From Shewanella carassii (GTDB lineage: Bacteria; Pseudomonadota; Gammaproteobacteria; Enterobacterales; Shewanellaceae): a stretch of 64,000 nt of DNA. Below the pieces are notes generated by a model. That model made no database searches. It was not told the DNA's origin and worked only from the letters and a program-made list of their open reading frames with translations. Both the position numbers and the translations under genes were made by a program. Location of the stretch: NCBI RefSeq assembly GCF_002777975.1, contig NZ_NGVS01000006.1, positions 124,001 to 188,000 of the forward strand, read 5' to 3'. Positions 1-11,639 of this stretch are shown here, one piece after another. Each line of letters begins with the position of its first letter. Position 1 is the stretch's first letter.

Positions 1-1
1 T

Positions 2-1432
2 AATGTCGGTGGGAAATCACTGACCGCCAAAGCCGTGGTGAATGTTTTGCCTGCGAGTGTGGGCAGCATCTTTTTCGTTGATGCGACTCCGCAAACTATC
101 CGCTTAAAAGGTACGGGTGGGGCGGAATCATCAACGGTTAGATTTAAAGTCCTGGATAAGAACAATAATCCCGTTAGTAACCAAAGAGTTAACTTTTCCC
201 TCAATACAGACGTCGGTGGTATCGAGATAGATCCTGTTTTCGCGATGACCAATGCACAAGGGATAGCTCAAACCGTCATTAACTCAGGAACCGTATCAAC
301 CTCCGTCAGGGTAACCGCGGTCGTCGATGGCAGCTCTCCATTGATCTCATCCCAGTCCAGCCAGTTGGTGATATCGACCGGCCTTCCGGATCAGGATTCT
401 TTCTCTCTCGCTGCTGATAACTATAACCCGGAAGGTTGGAACTTTGATGGTATTGAGGTCAAGGTAACGGCCAGGTTAGCTGATGCTTTCAACAACCCGG
501 TTCCGGATGGCACTGCGGTTAGCTTTACCACAGAAGGTGGCGTCATTGAGTCTTCATGCACAACAACGGCCGGTGCTTGTATGGTGACCTGGACCAGTCA
601 AAACCCTCGCCCTACAGGCAGCACTCTTGGTGCCGGAGATCAACCGTCCCTGGATGCCCCTGGACAACCCTACGGTGGACGGGTAACCATTCTGGCAACG
701 GCAATTGGTGAAGAATCATTCCCGGATCTCAATGGTAATGGCCGATTCGACTTGGTTGAGTGGAATGACTTCAAGACTAAGCAAGATGTTTCCGGTCTTC
801 CCTTCGATTTGTCGGAAGCCTTTGTTGATCATAATGAAGATGGTCTTTATAACCCGGTTGATGCTGGTGAAGATGGCGGTGGCTTGGAAACCTTTGCTGA
901 CTTTAACAATAGCGGTAGCTTTGATAAGTCGGATGGCGTCTATAACGGCAGCCTTTGTCAGCTTGATGCCAGCAATAATCCTCACGAAGGGTGCTCAGCG
1001 ACTGACAAGTCGCTCAATGTCAGGGCTTCTATTGTGTTGGTGATGTCGGGAAGCGATCCGGTTGCTTCGACCCCCGAGATTATCGATAGCTGTACCGATG
1101 ATAAGACACAAGTGGATGTATGTGATGGCCTGAATGATAACCAAACCTTGGATATCATAGGTAAATCTGTTGGCGCAGTATCAATCATTATCGGCGATCT
1201 CCATAATCAACCCTTGCCATCTGGCACTAAGATCACTTTCGTCACCACCGCCGGTAGTTTGGCAAGCCAAGGAGACTTTACTGTACTCTCAAGCAACCAA
1301 AATGGTGCCTTAAAATACAGTGTCATGGTGAAAGGTGCCGACCAAGCCGATGCCGGTAGTCTGCTGATTGAAATCATCACTCCCAATGGGGTGACGACCA
1401 ACCTGCCGGCTATTCCAGTGGTTATTCATTAA
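2..1432 (+). CDS. Ig-like repeat surface protein, C-terminal part (5' end outside window)
   Basis: The reading frame is open to the left edge, so this is the C-terminal part of a longer protein. About 477 residues are visible. The sequence shows repeated bacterial Ig-like (Big_1/invasin-type) features: about residues 20-110 resemble one domain (stretches such as VRFKVLDKNNNPVSNQRVNF and TNAQGIAQTVI), 140-230 a second, and 385-475 a third. Between the second and third lie three acidic loops of the D-x-N-x-(N/D/S)-G type (DLNGNGRFD, DHNEDGLYN, DFNNSGSFD) that look like calcium-binding loops. Paired cysteines (ESSCTTTAGAC, CQLDASNNPHEGC, SCTDDKTQVDVC) suggest disulfides, hence export. No anchor or sorting signal is visible at the C-terminus. 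The likely role is an envelope or secreted adhesin-like protein, but the specific function is unknown. A strong terminator follows. Confidence 0.8.
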   Translation, partial: NVGGKSLTAKAVVNVLPASVGSIFFVDATPQTIRLKGTGGAESSTVRFKVLDKNNNPVSNQRVNFSLNTDVGGIEIDPVFAMTNAQGIAQTVINSGTVSTSVRVTAVVDGSSPLISSQSSQLVISTGLPDQDSFSLAADNYNPEGWNFDGIEVKVTARLADAFNNPVPDGTAVSFTTEGGVIESSCTTTAGACMVTWTSQNPRPTGSTLGAGDQPSLDAPGQPYGGRVTILATAIGEESFPDLNGNGRFDLVEWNDFKTKQDVSGLPFDLSEAFVDHNEDGLYNPVDAGEDGGGLETFADFNNSGSFDKSDGVYNGSLCQLDASNNPHEGCSATDKSLNVRASIVLVMSGSDPVASTPEIIDSCTDDKTQVDVCDGLNDNQTLDIIGKSVGAVSIIIGDLHNQPLPSGTKITFVTTAGSLASQGDFTVLSSNQNGALKYSVMVKGADQADAGSLLIEIITPNGVTTNLPAIPVVIH

Positions 1433-1461
1433 GGGAATAGATACCTTCTGACAGGAGACCA

Positions 1462-1492
1462 AGTGCCTGATGGAAACATCAGGCACTTTTTT
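1462..1492 (+). terminator. Rho-independent terminator of the Ig-like protein gene
   Basis: A perfect 10-bp stem (1462-1471 with 1478-1487), loop ggaaac, is followed by a T-run to 1492. It lies 30 bp after the stop codon of the Ig-like gene. Confidence 0.9.
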
Positions 1493-1499
1493 ATCAGTT

Positions 1500-1530
1500 A
1501 AAAAATTGGCCTCAGTTCATGAGGCCAATT
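1500..1530 (-). terminator. Rho-independent terminator of astB
   Basis: An 11-bp perfect stem (1504-1514 with 1520-1530) with loop gttca. Read on the minus strand it ends in a run of T (complement of the A-run 1500-1505), about 40 bp after the astB stop. Confidence 0.85.
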
Positions 1531-1571
1531 GGATCTAGATGTGAGTTGCAATGCTAGCGCGAAGTAAAAAC

Positions 1572-2906
1572 TTATCGCTGGAACTGATAGACGCTGCCGA
1601 GTTTCATTATCTGGGTCAGTTCATCCAGCGCGGTGCGAGACTCGATTATCAGTTGTGGGTCGGCCAAGTCTGCGGGTAACAAGCGATCGCGGTAGTGTTT
1701 GTCCACCCAGGCGTTGAGGCGAGTAAACAGACTATCATCGAGCAGTACATGCTGATTGATGGCTGCCAATTCGGCATCATTCATGGCGACTCGTAGACGT
1801 AGGCAAGCCGGGCCACCACCGTTTTGCATGCTTTGTTTTACATCAAAGTATTCAACTTTTTGAATCGGTGTATCCAGAGTCAGCAGTTCATCGAGGTAGG
1901 TTTTTACCGCCGGATTCTCGGCACAGTCGGTTGGCGCTATGATGACCATCTTGCCGTCACTCATGCTCAATAGTTGGGTGTTGAACAGGTAGGATTTGAC
2001 CGCATCCTGAATACTGACTTTGGCCGTCGGCACCTCAATGAAATGGACATCACCTTCCAGCTTGGCCCGGATCTCGGCCAGCTTGGTCTTGGTATCGACA
2101 AAGGCCTGCTCGTGATGGAAAAGCACATTGCGGTTACCGACAGCGATCACATCATTATGGAATACGCCTTGATCTATCACCTCGGGATTTTGTTGAATAA
2201 AGACAGTGTTATCTTCATCGAGACGATGTAAGCGGGCGATGGCCTGTGAGGCTTCCAGCGTTTGTCTGGCGGGAAACTTCTTCGGTTTTATGGCTTGAGG
2301 GTTGGTGGCTTCCTGGCCGTAAACAAAGACTTCGACCCCGGCGTGACCATATTCCTGACACAGACGGGTGTGGTTAGCGGCGCCTTCATCCCCAAAACTG
2401 CTGTGTTCCGGCAGGTGCTGGTGGTGTACAAAATAGCGACTGTCGCTGAAAATGGCCTTGAGAATGTTGCCAGTGGTTTGCGGCTCGATTGAACGATGCA
2501 ACTTATCCACCAGGTTGGCCGGAGTAAAGTGAACGCGGCCATCATGGGTATCGGCACTCGGAGATACGGTTGCCGCATTGGCGGTCCACATGCTGGAGGC
2601 GCTGCAACAGGCTCTCAGAACTGCAGGTGCCTGCTCGGCCGCCTTTTGCAGCACTTCTTTATCTGTGCCACTGAAGCCTATTCTGCGCAGTGTATGCAGA
2701 TCGGGGCGTTCCTGCGGCGCCAACATGCCCTGGACCATCCCCATATCGGCCAGCGCCTTGGCTTTTTGCAAGCCCTGCTTGGCCGCGGCCTTGGGGTTGG
2801 CGGCTTGGGCGGCATTACTTAGGGAGGCGACATTGCCGAATGACAGGCCAGCATAGTTGTGGGTAGGGCCCACCAATCCGTCAAAATTCGCTTCAAAATG
2901 CTTCAT
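1572..2906 (-). CDS. astB: N-succinylarginine dihydrolase AstB
   Basis: Second enzyme of the arginine succinyltransferase (AST) pathway. It hydrolyses N2-succinylarginine to succinylornithine, CO2 and ammonia in the cytoplasm. The N-terminus ([18 protein letters not shown]) and the segment [16 protein letters not shown] match the AstB family, a guanidine-modifying (amidinotransferase-fold) enzyme. The likely catalytic Cys/His are in [11 protein letters not shown] near the C-terminus and in the central FHNDV region. The start is the ATG at 2906 (444 aa, the usual family length), preceded by AAAGGAC; the frame could be extended 14 codons upstream but without family support. The gene stands alone: no other ast gene is in the window, so the rest of the pathway must be encoded elsewhere. 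It is divergent from topA. Confidence 0.95.
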   Translation of the reverse strand: MKHFEANFDGLVGPTHNYAGLSFGNVASLSNAAQAANPKAAAKQGLQKAKALADMGMVQGMLAPQERPDLHTLRRIGFSGTDKEVLQKAAEQAPAVLRACCSASSMWTANAATVSPSADTHDGRVHFTPANLVDKLHRSIEPQTTGNILKAIFSDSRYFVHHQHLPEHSSFGDEGAANHTRLCQEYGHAGVEVFVYGQEATNPQAIKPKKFPARQTLEASQAIARLHRLDEDNTVFIQQNPEVIDQGVFHNDVIAVGNRNVLFHHEQAFVDTKTKLAEIRAKLEGDVHFIEVPTAKVSIQDAVKSYLFNTQLLSMSDGKMVIIAPTDCAENPAVKTYLDELLTLDTPIQKVEYFDVKQSMQNGGGPACLRLRVAMNDAELAAINQHVLLDDSLFTRLNAWVDKHYRDRLLPADLADPQLIIESRTALDELTQIMKLGSVYQFQR

Positions 2907-3241
2907 TGCGTGTCCTTTTAGAGTATTTGAGGTTGTTATAGGAGCCAATCCTAGCCTTGGACTGGCCTCAGTATACTTGAGCGCCTTGGCTTCTCAAGCT
3001 GCTCCGAACCGCAACAAAACGGCTTTTTTGTCACAAATGCATAACTATTACTTGCTTGCCAGTGAATAATGAAATATTAGTTTTTAATTACGCAATATTA
3101 TTTTGTACAAATTTTTAACCATGCTTAAAAATTGAGTCGCCGGTACACATAAAAGAGGGATTAACTTGAAAGTCCGAGGACAACCCTCTATATATGGTGC
3201 CAATTTTCACCGTTCCGAGATCGTTTGGCGCAAATCACACT
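2907..3241. other. astB-topA divergent intergenic region
   Basis: 335 bp between the divergent starts of astB and topA. It must hold both promoters. It is AT-rich around 3060-3135. A weak sigma70-like pair (TTGTAC at 3103-3108, 17 bp, TAAAAA at 3126-3131) could serve topA. I saw no convincing ArgR operator and no gene. Confidence 0.5.
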
Positions 3242-5884
3242 ATGGGTAAATCGCTAGTTATTGTCGAATCGCCGGCCAAAGCCAAGACTATTAACAAATA
3301 TCTTGGTAAAGAATTCATCGTTAAGTCGAGTGTAGGTCACATACGTGACTTGCCGACTTCCTCCTCCTCTGCCGACACTAATGGTAAAGCCAAAAGCGCC
3401 GCTGAAGTGCGTAAGATGTCGCCTGAAGAAAAGGCCAAGTACAAGAAGGTGAAAGAGAAAAAGGCTCTGGTCGCCCGTATGGGGGTTGATCCTGAGCACG
3501 GCTGGAAAGCCAACTACCAAATTCTGCCTGGCAAGGAGAAGGTGGTAAAAGAACTACAAGCGCTGGCCGATTCTGCCGATGAAATCTATCTCGCGACGGA
3601 TTTGGATAGAGAAGGGGAAGCGATTGCCTGGCACCTGCAGCAGGTGATTGGCGGCGACAATTCGCGTTATAAGCGGGTGGTGTTCAACGAGATCACCAAG
3701 AGCGCCATTCAGGATGCCTTCAGTAAACCCAGTGATCTTGACAACAACATGGTCAATGCTCAGCAGGCTCGGCGATTCCTCGATCGAGTGGTGGGCTTTA
3801 TGGTTTCGCCACTGCTGTGGAAAAAGGTCGCCAGAGGCCTCTCTGCAGGACGGGTTCAGTCGGTAGCCGTGCGTTTGGTGGTTGAGCGGGAAGCCGAAAT
3901 CAAAGCCTTCGTGCCGGAAGAGTTCTGGGATCTGCATGCACAATTGGCGACTGCTACAGATGATGCCTTGACCATGCAAGTGGTCAAGCAAAACGGCAAA
4001 GCATTTGAGCCGGTCAATGAATCCCAGGCACTGGCCGCGGTGGCCGCACTGCAATCGGCCAGTTATGAGGTAATTGGTCGCGAAGATAAGGCCACTCAAA
4101 GCAAGCCTAGCGCTCCTTTTATTACCTCGACACTGCAACAAGCCGCCAGTACCCGTCTCGGTTTTGGAGTGAAGAAGACCATGATGATGGCCCAGCGTCT
4201 CTATGAGGCGGGTCATATCACTTATATGCGTACCGACTCTACCAATCTGAGTCAGGAAGCGCTGGATAACGTCAGAACCATGATTGCCAAAGAGTTCGGC
4301 GATAAGTACCTGCCTGATGCACCTATTCGTTATGGCAGCAAAGAGGGCGCTCAAGAGGCTCACGAAGCGATTCGTCCTTCAGATGTCTCTGTACACGCTG
4401 CGTCACTGACCGACATGGAGCGTGACGCTCAGCGGCTCTATGAGCTTATCTGGCGCCAGTTTGTTGCCTGTCAGATGACTCCGGCTCAATATGATGCCAC
4501 CAGACTCACGGTTAAAGCAGGTGAGTTTGAGCTGAAGGCCAGTGGTCGTACCCTGAAATTTGATGGTTGGACCCGGGTACAATCTGCCGTCAAGCGCAAG
4601 AATGAAGAAGAAGTCACTCTGCCATATCTGGCCGAAGGCGATAAGCTGGATCTGAAACAACTGGATCCTAAACAGCACTTTACCAAGCCTCCGGCGCGTT
4701 ACAGCGAAGCCTCTCTGGTTAAAGAATTGGAAAAGCGCGGCATAGGTCGTCCTTCCACTTATGCGACTATTATTTCTACCATCCAAGACCGTGGTTATGT
4801 GAAGGTGGAAAACCGTCGTTTCTACGCCGAGAAGATGGGTGAAATTGTCAGTGAACGTCTGGTGGAAAACTTCTCCAACCTGATGAACTACGACTTTACC
4901 GCCGGAATGGAGCAGACCCTGGATAACGTTGCTCAGGGACAACTCGACTGGAAACAGGTGCTTGATGGCTTCTACAAAGACTTCACCAAGCAGTTGCAAC
5001 ATGCCGAGCTGCCACCGGAAGAGGGCGGTATGCGCCCCAACCAGATGGTGCTGACAGACATAGCCTGTCCTACTTGTGGGCGCCCCATGGGGATCCGTAC
5101 CGGTACTACAGGCGTGTTCCTGGGATGTTCCGGCTATGAGCTGCCCCCCAAAGAGCGTTGCAAGACCACGCTGAACCTGACCCCGGGTGAAGAAGCGATA
5201 AGTGAAGGTGAAGATGCCGAAACCGAGGCACTCAGAGCCAAGCACCGCTGTGGCATCTGCGGCACCGCCATGGACAGCTACCTGTTGGATGAAACTCGCA
5301 AGCTGCATGTTTGTGGTAACAATCCTGCTTGTCCTGGATATGAAGTCGAGAAGGGACAGTTCAAGCTTAAAGGCTACGAAGGCCCTGTGATAGAGTGCGA
5401 TCGCTGCGGCAGTGATATGGAGCTGAAGAACGGCCGTTTCGGTAAGTACTTTGGCTGCACCAACAGCGAGTGCAAGAACACCCGTAAACTGCTCAAGAAT
5501 GGCGAAGTGGCGCCACCTAAGGAAGATCCTATTCCCTTGCCTGAGCTCAAGTGCAGTAAATCAGACGCTCATTTTGTGTTGCGTGATGGGGCTTCGGGGA
5601 TTTTCCTGGCTGCCAGTACTTTCCCAAGGTCCCGAGAGACCCGTGCACCATTGGTCTCTGAGTTGGTGGAGTACCGCGAGTTGCTGTGGCCCAAGTATCA
5701 GTTCCTGGCCGATGCGCCGGTGAAAGATGATGAAGGCAACCCGGCGCTGGTGAAGTTCAGTCGCAAGACTAAAGAGCAGTATGTGGCCAGCGAAGTTGAC
5801 GGCAAGGCAACCGGCTGGGTCGCTCATTTCCGCGATGGCAAGTGGTTTGCTGAAAACACCAAGAAAAAGAAAGCCAAGAGCTAA
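3242..5884 (+). CDS. topA: DNA topoisomerase I (type IA) TopA
   Basis: Relaxes negative supercoils through a 5'-phosphotyrosyl single-strand break. The N-terminal Toprim domain starts at once ([16 protein letters not shown]; acidic [13 protein letters not shown]). The active-site tyrosine lies in [12 protein letters not shown]. Type IA core motifs are followed by three C-terminal zinc ribbons with paired cysteines: CPTCG...CSGYE...C, CGICG...CGNNPAC and CDRCG...CTNSEC. A basic lysine-rich tail ends the protein. The 880 aa length fits gammaproteobacterial TopA. I chose the ATG at 3242 because homology begins there; the frame runs 16 codons further upstream with no family resemblance. A terminator follows at 5909. 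Confidence 0.97.
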   Translation: MGKSLVIVESPAKAKTINKYLGKEFIVKSSVGHIRDLPTSSSSADTNGKAKSAAEVRKMSPEEKAKYKKVKEKKALVARMGVDPEHGWKANYQILPGKEKVVKELQALADSADEIYLATDLDREGEAIAWHLQQVIGGDNSRYKRVVFNEITKSAIQDAFSKPSDLDNNMVNAQQARRFLDRVVGFMVSPLLWKKVARGLSAGRVQSVAVRLVVEREAEIKAFVPEEFWDLHAQLATATDDALTMQVVKQNGKAFEPVNESQALAAVAALQSASYEVIGREDKATQSKPSAPFITSTLQQAASTRLGFGVKKTMMMAQRLYEAGHITYMRTDSTNLSQEALDNVRTMIAKEFGDKYLPDAPIRYGSKEGAQEAHEAIRPSDVSVHAASLTDMERDAQRLYELIWRQFVACQMTPAQYDATRLTVKAGEFELKASGRTLKFDGWTRVQSAVKRKNEEEVTLPYLAEGDKLDLKQLDPKQHFTKPPARYSEASLVKELEKRGIGRPSTYATIISTIQDRGYVKVENRRFYAEKMGEIVSERLVENFSNLMNYDFTAGMEQTLDNVAQGQLDWKQVLDGFYKDFTKQLQHAELPPEEGGMRPNQMVLTDIACPTCGRPMGIRTGTTGVFLGCSGYELPPKERCKTTLNLTPGEEAISEGEDAETEALRAKHRCGICGTAMDSYLLDETRKLHVCGNNPACPGYEVEKGQFKLKGYEGPVIECDRCGSDMELKNGRFGKYFGCTNSECKNTRKLLKNGEVAPPKEDPIPLPELKCSKSDAHFVLRDGASGIFLAASTFPRSRETRAPLVSELVEYRELLWPKYQFLADAPVKDDEGNPALVKFSRKTKEQYVASEVDGKATGWVAHFRDGKWFAENTKKKKAKS

Positions 5885-5908
5885 GCTTTAAGCCAAGACT
5901 TGAGTTAA

Positions 5909-5938
5909 GAAAGCCCTGCTGTTGTAGGGCTTTCTTGT
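5909..5938 (+). terminator. Terminator of topA
   Basis: Stem 5909-5917 with 5926-5934 (gaaagccct/agggctttc), loop of 8 nt, then a short T-rich stretch. The weak U-tract lowers certainty. Confidence 0.7.
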
Positions 5939-6040
5939 ATCTGGCTGCCTGGGTTTGGCCTTTATTGGCAGTTATTTGTACGTGCTTGGATTCGCCGGGA
6001 TAGCGTTAACCGAGAATGTTAGCGGCAACTGGACGCGGCA

Positions 6041-6070
6041 CTAAAAAAGCACCTTAAGGTGCTTTTTTAG
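6041..6070. terminator. Bidirectional terminator
   Basis: Thirteen-bp inverted repeat (6041-6053 with 6058-6070), loop ttaa, with A-run on one side and T-run on the other. It works on either strand. It lies 31 bp after the stop of the minus-strand gene 6101-6880. Confidence 0.85.
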
Positions 6071-6100
6071 TGGAGTTCGCCTAAGCAGATAGGTGATGGC

Positions 6101-6880
6101 TTACCACTTCTTCTTCGGCTGGAACAACACATCGATATCATCTTCATCATTTTTCTGTTTGGGTGCGCTGGGCTGAGACATCTTTTGCGCACCCATGATT
6201 TCATCGAGCAGTTGTTTGGCTTCATCCACTTTACGGGCAATAAAGGGATCATTTGGGGTTTGTGCCTTAATGGTATGCAGAGTGCTCAGTGCCTTGGTCA
6301 CCATCTGCTTCGAAGAACCGTATTGTTTCATATAACTGGCGGCGCGGGCCCGAGACAGCATGCTCTCCACATTGATCCTGAGTTGCAGGCTGTCAATACG
6401 CCCCTCTTCGTTGGCAAATACTGTGGGATCGACTTTGCCCTTGTTGTGTTCGGCCCGCAAAATTGCCTTGAGTTTCTTCAAGGTTTGAACCAGCACTAAT
6501 ACCTGACGGTCGTTGTCCGGCAGGCGAAAGTTTTCTATGGCCGGTGTTTGAGCGGGACTGCTTTGCAGATTATTGATCAGCGCTTCCAGATCGGTCAGCC
6601 GTCGCTCATAGTCTCCCTTCTGATTGGCTTTGCTCAGCGTCACCGCGATCTTGGCCGCATCCTTGATGCGTTTATAGAGTACCAAGACAACATGTGAAGA
6701 GCAGGGAAACATGCCGGTATTGGAGAGGACTTCTTCGGTTTCGTCCAGAATAGCCCGTTGACGGGCCAGTTCGGTACGACGTTCGGCCTCGGCTCGTTCT
6801 TTTTGTTGCTGAATCACATTGATACCGATCACCAGCAGAAGAAGCGCGCCTATCAGCAGCAGTACAAGAGTGAATGCCAT
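6101..6880 (-). CDS. Membrane-anchored coiled-coil protein of unknown function
   Basis: 259 aa. Residues 1-24 are a single hydrophobic segment (MAFTLVLLLIGALLLLVIGI) followed by a charged, glutamine/glutamate/arginine-rich helix (QQQKERAEAERRTELARQ), so it is probably an inner-membrane anchor with a cytoplasmic coiled coil. The rest is predicted helical, ending in a Lys/Asp-rich tail (DDIDVLFQPKKKW). A good RBS (GGAAAGG) precedes the ATG. The gene stands between topA and cysB, which are read on the other strand, with its own terminator. I do not recognise a catalytic motif. It resembles conserved hypothetical proteins of Shewanella and related genera; function unknown. Confidence 0.75.
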   Translation of the reverse strand: MAFTLVLLLIGALLLLVIGINVIQQQKERAEAERRTELARQRAILDETEEVLSNTGMFPCSSHVVLVLYKRIKDAAKIAVTLSKANQKGDYERRLTDLEALINNLQSSPAQTPAIENFRLPDNDRQVLVLVQTLKKLKAILRAEHNKGKVDPTVFANEEGRIDSLQLRINVESMLSRARAASYMKQYGSSKQMVTKALSTLHTIKAQTPNDPFIARKVDEAKQLLDEIMGAQKMSQPSAPKQKNDEDDIDVLFQPKKKW

Positions 6881-7013
6881 AGCCTTTCCGTAAATTTTAT
6901 CGTTCTGTTAATGCTACAATAAATCAATAAACTAGCCTAGTTATCTTAGTTCAGCATGAGGTATCTGTCCTGAAGATAGTTCGCATTCGTGGCTATATTC
7001 CTGTTTGATTTAG

Positions 7014-8081
<1,068 letters not shown>

Positions 8082-8145
8082 CATGGGAGACTGCCGATAG
8101 GCTTTCGATGTCTGTCAGTTCAATCCAGCATGGGGACTAGATTAA

Positions 8146-8173
8146 GAATTGGGGAGCTGCGGCTCCCCAATTC
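8146..8173. terminator. Hairpin between convergent cysB and serine deaminase genes
   Basis: Perfect 12-bp stem 8146-8157 with 8162-8173, loop tgcg. T-tracts on both sides are poor, so termination efficiency is uncertain, but the position between two convergent genes fits a shared terminator. Confidence 0.65.
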
Positions 8174-8202
8174 TGTTTGGCAGAGTGATGAAATGCTATC
8201 GG

Positions 8203-9579
8203 TTAACACTCAACGATATTGACCGCCAGCCCACCTTTGGCGGTTTCCTTGTACTTGCTGCGCATATCTTTGCCGGTATCCATCATGGTCTTGATCACCT
8301 TATCCAGGGAAACCTTGTGATTTCCGTCGCCGCGCAGCGCCATGCGTGAAGCGTTGATTGCCTTGACGGCGCCCATGGCATTACGCTCGATACAGGGAAC
8401 CTGTACCAGGCCGCCGACAGGATCGCAGGTCAACCCCAGATTGTGTTCCATACCGATTTCCGCCGCGTTTTCGACATGCTCGACTGTACCGCCCATGATC
8501 TCGGTCAGCGCGGCGGCGGCCATGGAGCAAGCTACGCCGACTTCGCCCTGACAGCCAACCTCGGCTCCGGAAATGGAGGCGTTTTTCTTGTACAGAATCC
8601 CTATGGCTGCCGCCGTCAACAGAAAACGGCAACAGACATCTTCATCCACTTCCTGAACAAAGGTGTCGTAGTAGCAGAGCACGGCGGGGATGATGCCGGC
8701 GGCGCCATTGGTGGGCGCCGTTACCACACGATCGCCGGCGGCATTTTGCTCATTCACAGACAGGGCAAACAAGTCCACCCAATCCATGGCATTGAGGGGA
8801 TCGATATTGTTGCGGCCTTCGGCCTTGAGGCGGCGATGCAGCGCCGGAGCGCGGCGGCGCAGTTTAAGACCGCCGGGCAAAATGCCTTCTTTCTGATAGC
8901 CTTTTTCCACGCAGGCTTTCATGGTTTGCCAGATATGCCACAGTTTGGCTTTGACTTCATCTTCTGGGGCTATGCTGAGCTCATTGGCCATCATTAATGA
9001 AGAGATGCTCAGGCCATTGTCGCTGCACAGTTCCAACAGCTCGCTGGCGGTATTGAAATCGTAAGGCGCCTGGGCGATGGGAGTCGCCGGAGAAGCGTTA
9101 CGCTGCTGAATTTCATCCTCATCGAGAATAAAACCGCCGCCGACCGAATAGTAAGTGCGTTGATACAAACACTCTCCGGCCTTGAGGCCGTAGAGTGTCA
9201 TGGCGTTGGCGTGTGCCGGCAGTGTCTTGCGTCTGTGGTAGGTGATGCCATCTTCGCGGGTAAACTTAACCTTACGGCCATCGCTGAGTGTCAGTGTCTG
9301 GCTGTCGGCTACCTCTGCCAGAATCGCCTCTATGCTGTCGGTATCGACGGTTTCCGGATCTTCCCCCATCAATCCCAGGATCACCGCCTTGCCGGTACCG
9401 TGGCCCTTGCCCGTTTGCCCAAGAGAGCCAAAAAGCTCGGCCTGCAGTTCGTCGACCTGTCCAAGTAAGTCATCTGCAGCCAGTTGTTCGATAAAGATTT
9501 TGCCCGCTTTCATCGGACCCACGGTATGGGAACTGGAGGGTCCTATACCTATCTTGAACATATCGAATACGCTAATCAT
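8203..9579 (-). CDS. sdaA: L-serine ammonia-lyase, iron-sulfur dependent, single chain
   Basis: Deaminates L-serine to pyruvate and ammonia using a [4Fe-4S] cluster. The N-terminus ([20 protein letters not shown]) is diagnostic of the bacterial single-chain enzyme. The C-terminal alpha domain contains [31 protein letters not shown] and [10 protein letters not shown], whose cysteines supply cluster ligands. The 458 aa length matches SdaA/SdaB/TdcG. The paralog name cannot be fixed from sequence alone; sdaA is the most common label in this genus. Single gene, convergent with cysB. Confidence 0.93.
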   Translation of the reverse strand: MISVFDMFKIGIGPSSSHTVGPMKAGKIFIEQLAADDLLGQVDELQAELFGSLGQTGKGHGTGKAVILGLMGEDPETVDTDSIEAILAEVADSQTLTLSDGRKVKFTREDGITYHRRKTLPAHANAMTLYGLKAGECLYQRTYYSVGGGFILDEDEIQQRNASPATPIAQAPYDFNTASELLELCSDNGLSISSLMMANELSIAPEDEVKAKLWHIWQTMKACVEKGYQKEGILPGGLKLRRRAPALHRRLKAEGRNNIDPLNAMDWVDLFALSVNEQNAAGDRVVTAPTNGAAGIIPAVLCYYDTFVQEVDEDVCCRFLLTAAAIGILYKKNASISGAEVGCQGEVGVACSMAAAALTEIMGGTVEHVENAAEIGMEHNLGLTCDPVGGLVQVPCIERNAMGAVKAINASRMALRGDGNHKVSLDKVIKTMMDTGKDMRSKYKETAKGGLAVNIVEC

Positions 9580-9876
9580 TTGGTTAACCCTGTTGTTGTT
9601 TCGTTGTTATTTTAGTCATTGGGAGGCGCATTGCTCGCGCATACGCAGGTTTCGGAGTAACCTTGACCCAGAGTTACTCTGCCCATGGGCAAGTATCCCA
9701 TACTTTGGGCCTGGAATATCATTAGTTATTTTTATCAAGCTATGGTCGCATTAGCCTTGCTAACAATGGGATTGACCCTGGTTGCGCTATCCTGGCTGCC
9801 ATACCTGTATCTGGGCTAACACCATTTCGTACCTTTTTCAGTCGCTTTTATGCGCGGTACCCTGTTGGAGATGTTT
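9580..9876. promoter_or_regulatory. Divergent promoter region, serine deaminase / nagZ
   Basis: 297 bp without a gene. It holds a 7-bp inverted repeat gagtaac...gttactc (9655-9661 / 9673-9679) that could be an operator or a leader hairpin on the deaminase side. No recognised regulator site was identified. Confidence 0.4.
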
Positions 9877-10893
9877 ATGAGTCACTTAATGCTGGATCTT
9901 GCCTCTGTCGAGTTGACGCCAGAGGAGGCCTCTGTCCTGCAGCACCCGGCCGTTGGCGGCCTAATCCTTTTCAGCCGTAATTACCAAGACAGAGAGCAAC
10001 TGATAGCCCTGATCCGCGCGGTTCGCAGTGTGCGTCCCGAACTGCTGATCGCCGTCGATCATGAAGGGGGCAGGGTACAGCGTTTTCGCGAGGGATTTAC
10101 CCAAATCCCGGCCATGGGCGATATATTGCCGGCCGCCGCAGGTTCGCTTGAGCTGGCGACAACCTGGGCCAAAGAGCTGGGCTTCCTGATGGCCGTCGAG
10201 CTCTTGGCCTGCGACATAGATTTAAGCTTTGCCCCTGTGCTCGATCTCAATGGTATCAGTCAGGTGATAGGCACTCGCAGTTTCGCCTCAAAGCCCGAGC
10301 AGGTCACCGCGCTGGCAACAGCCTTTATTGAAGGCATGACTGAGGCCGGTATGGCCGCGGTGGGCAAACATTTTCCCGGCCACGGCAGCGTCGAGGCCGA
10401 CTCCCATATTGCCCAGCCGGTCGACTCGCGCAGCTATCAAGAGATTGCCGAGTGCGACATGCAGCCTTTTTCACAGCTGATCGCCAAAGAGATGCTCCAA
10501 GGCATTATGCCGGCTCATGTGATTTACCCCGAAGTAGACCCAAACCCCGCCGGTTTTTCATCCTTTTGGCTCCAGCAGGAACTGCGCGGCAAACTGGCCT
10601 TTAACGGGGTGATTTTCTCGGACGATCTTGGCATGAAAGGGGCGGCGGTAGCCGGGGACTATCAGGCAAGGGCCAGGGCGGCGCTGGATGCCGGTTGTAA
10701 CATGGTATTGGTATGCAATGACCCTGAGGGCGCCAGAAGCCTTCTGGGAGACTTCCCTTGGCCAGAGAGCAATCCTTTCCCGGCTGCAACGTTGAGGGCC
10801 GACCCTGTTAAGGTGATGCGTGCATTGCAGGATGAAGTACGATGGGAGCGAGCCCGCGAGCTGGCGGCAAGGATTTCATCCACAAAAAATTGA
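9877..10893 (+). CDS. nagZ: Beta-N-acetylhexosaminidase NagZ
   Basis: Cytoplasmic family GH3 enzyme. It removes GlcNAc from anhydromuropeptides during peptidoglycan recycling and so influences AmpC induction where that exists. Motifs: [11 protein letters not shown] in the first third, the catalytic His loop [14 protein letters not shown], and the nucleophile Asp in [10 protein letters not shown]. Start ATG 9877 is preceded by GGAG at the right distance; upstream in-frame ATGs at 9850 and 9871 are less likely. 338 aa, close to E. coli NagZ (341). It is followed 82 bp later by ycfP, the same order as in enterobacteria. Confidence 0.96.
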   Translation: MSHLMLDLASVELTPEEASVLQHPAVGGLILFSRNYQDREQLIALIRAVRSVRPELLIAVDHEGGRVQRFREGFTQIPAMGDILPAAAGSLELATTWAKELGFLMAVELLACDIDLSFAPVLDLNGISQVIGTRSFASKPEQVTALATAFIEGMTEAGMAAVGKHFPGHGSVEADSHIAQPVDSRSYQEIAECDMQPFSQLIAKEMLQGIMPAHVIYPEVDPNPAGFSSFWLQQELRGKLAFNGVIFSDDLGMKGAAVAGDYQARARAALDAGCNMVLVCNDPEGARSLLGDFPWPESNPFPAATLRADPVKVMRALQDEVRWERARELAARISSTKN

Positions 10894-10975
10894 TTTGGCA
10901 CAATATAGGCGCAAACTAACTTGGTTAGTTTGAAACCTGTATAACCATGACTGGAATGAGACTTGAGGAAACAAA

Positions 10976-11536
10976 ATGATTTTGTATTTTCACGGATTTG
11001 ATGCCACCAGCCCGGGTAATCATGAAAAAGTCAGGCAGTTACAGTTTATTGATGATGATGTGCGTCTCATCAGCTACAGCACCCAGCATCCCAGACACGA
11101 CATGCAGCATCTGCTGAATGAGGTCAGTAAACAGCTCAAACTCACTGATGATCCCAAGCCATTGATTATAGGTGTGGGGCTGGGTGCCTATTGGGCCGAG
11201 CGGATCGCTTTTCTGTCCGGGCTCAAGGCGGTATTGGTCAACCCCAATCTGTGGCCGGAGGAAAACATGCCCGGCAAGATAGACAGGCCGGAAGAGTACG
11301 CCGATATTGCCAGCAAGTGTGTGACCGATTTTCGCAGCAAGAACCGTAACCGCGCCCTGTGCCTGCTGTCGACCGAGGATGAGGTATTGGACAGCACCCG
11401 CAGTCATGCCTTGCTTAGCCGCTATTATGAAGTAATTTGGGATAAGCAGCAGAGTCATAAGTTTGCCTCGCTGGCGAGCCATTTGACTCAGATAAAAGCC
11501 TTCAAGCAGACAGAGGGTGTTGAGCGGGTAGGATAA
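10976..11536 (+). CDS. ycfP: YcfP family alpha/beta-hydrolase-like protein (UPF0227)
   Basis: 186 aa, very similar in layout to E. coli Ycf[20 protein letters not shown], then [48 protein letters not shown], and HKF near the end. The fold is alpha/beta hydrolase, but the nucleophile elbow reads GVGLG rather than GxSxG, so classical esterase activity is doubtful. This is also the case for the E. coli protein. RBS GAGG lies just upstream. The position directly after nagZ suggests co-transcription. Biochemical role unknown. Confidence 0.93.
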   Translation: MILYFHGFDATSPGNHEKVRQLQFIDDDVRLISYSTQHPRHDMQHLLNEVSKQLKLTDDPKPLIIGVGLGAYWAERIAFLSGLKAVLVNPNLWPEENMPGKIDRPEEYADIASKCVTDFRSKNRNRALCLLSTEDEVLDSTRSHALLSRYYEVIWDKQQSHKFASLASHLTQIKAFKQTEGVERVG

Positions 11537-11568
11537 ATATCCACTCATACGGTAAAGCGGATTCTTTT

Positions 11569-11584
11569 TGTGACTTGGGTCACG
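11569..11584. promoter_or_regulatory. CRP-like binding site
   Basis: TGTGA-CTTGGG-TCACG matches the CRP consensus TGTGA-N6-TCACA at 9 of 10 conserved bases. It lies 33 bp after the ycfP stop and about 150 bp before a strong terminator, with no coding gene between. Confidence 0.6.
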
Positions 11585-11639
11585 AGAGCGTCTCAGGGGT
11601 GTTTTTCTATCTGTTTTGCTGGTTGCATTGAGCTATTGA

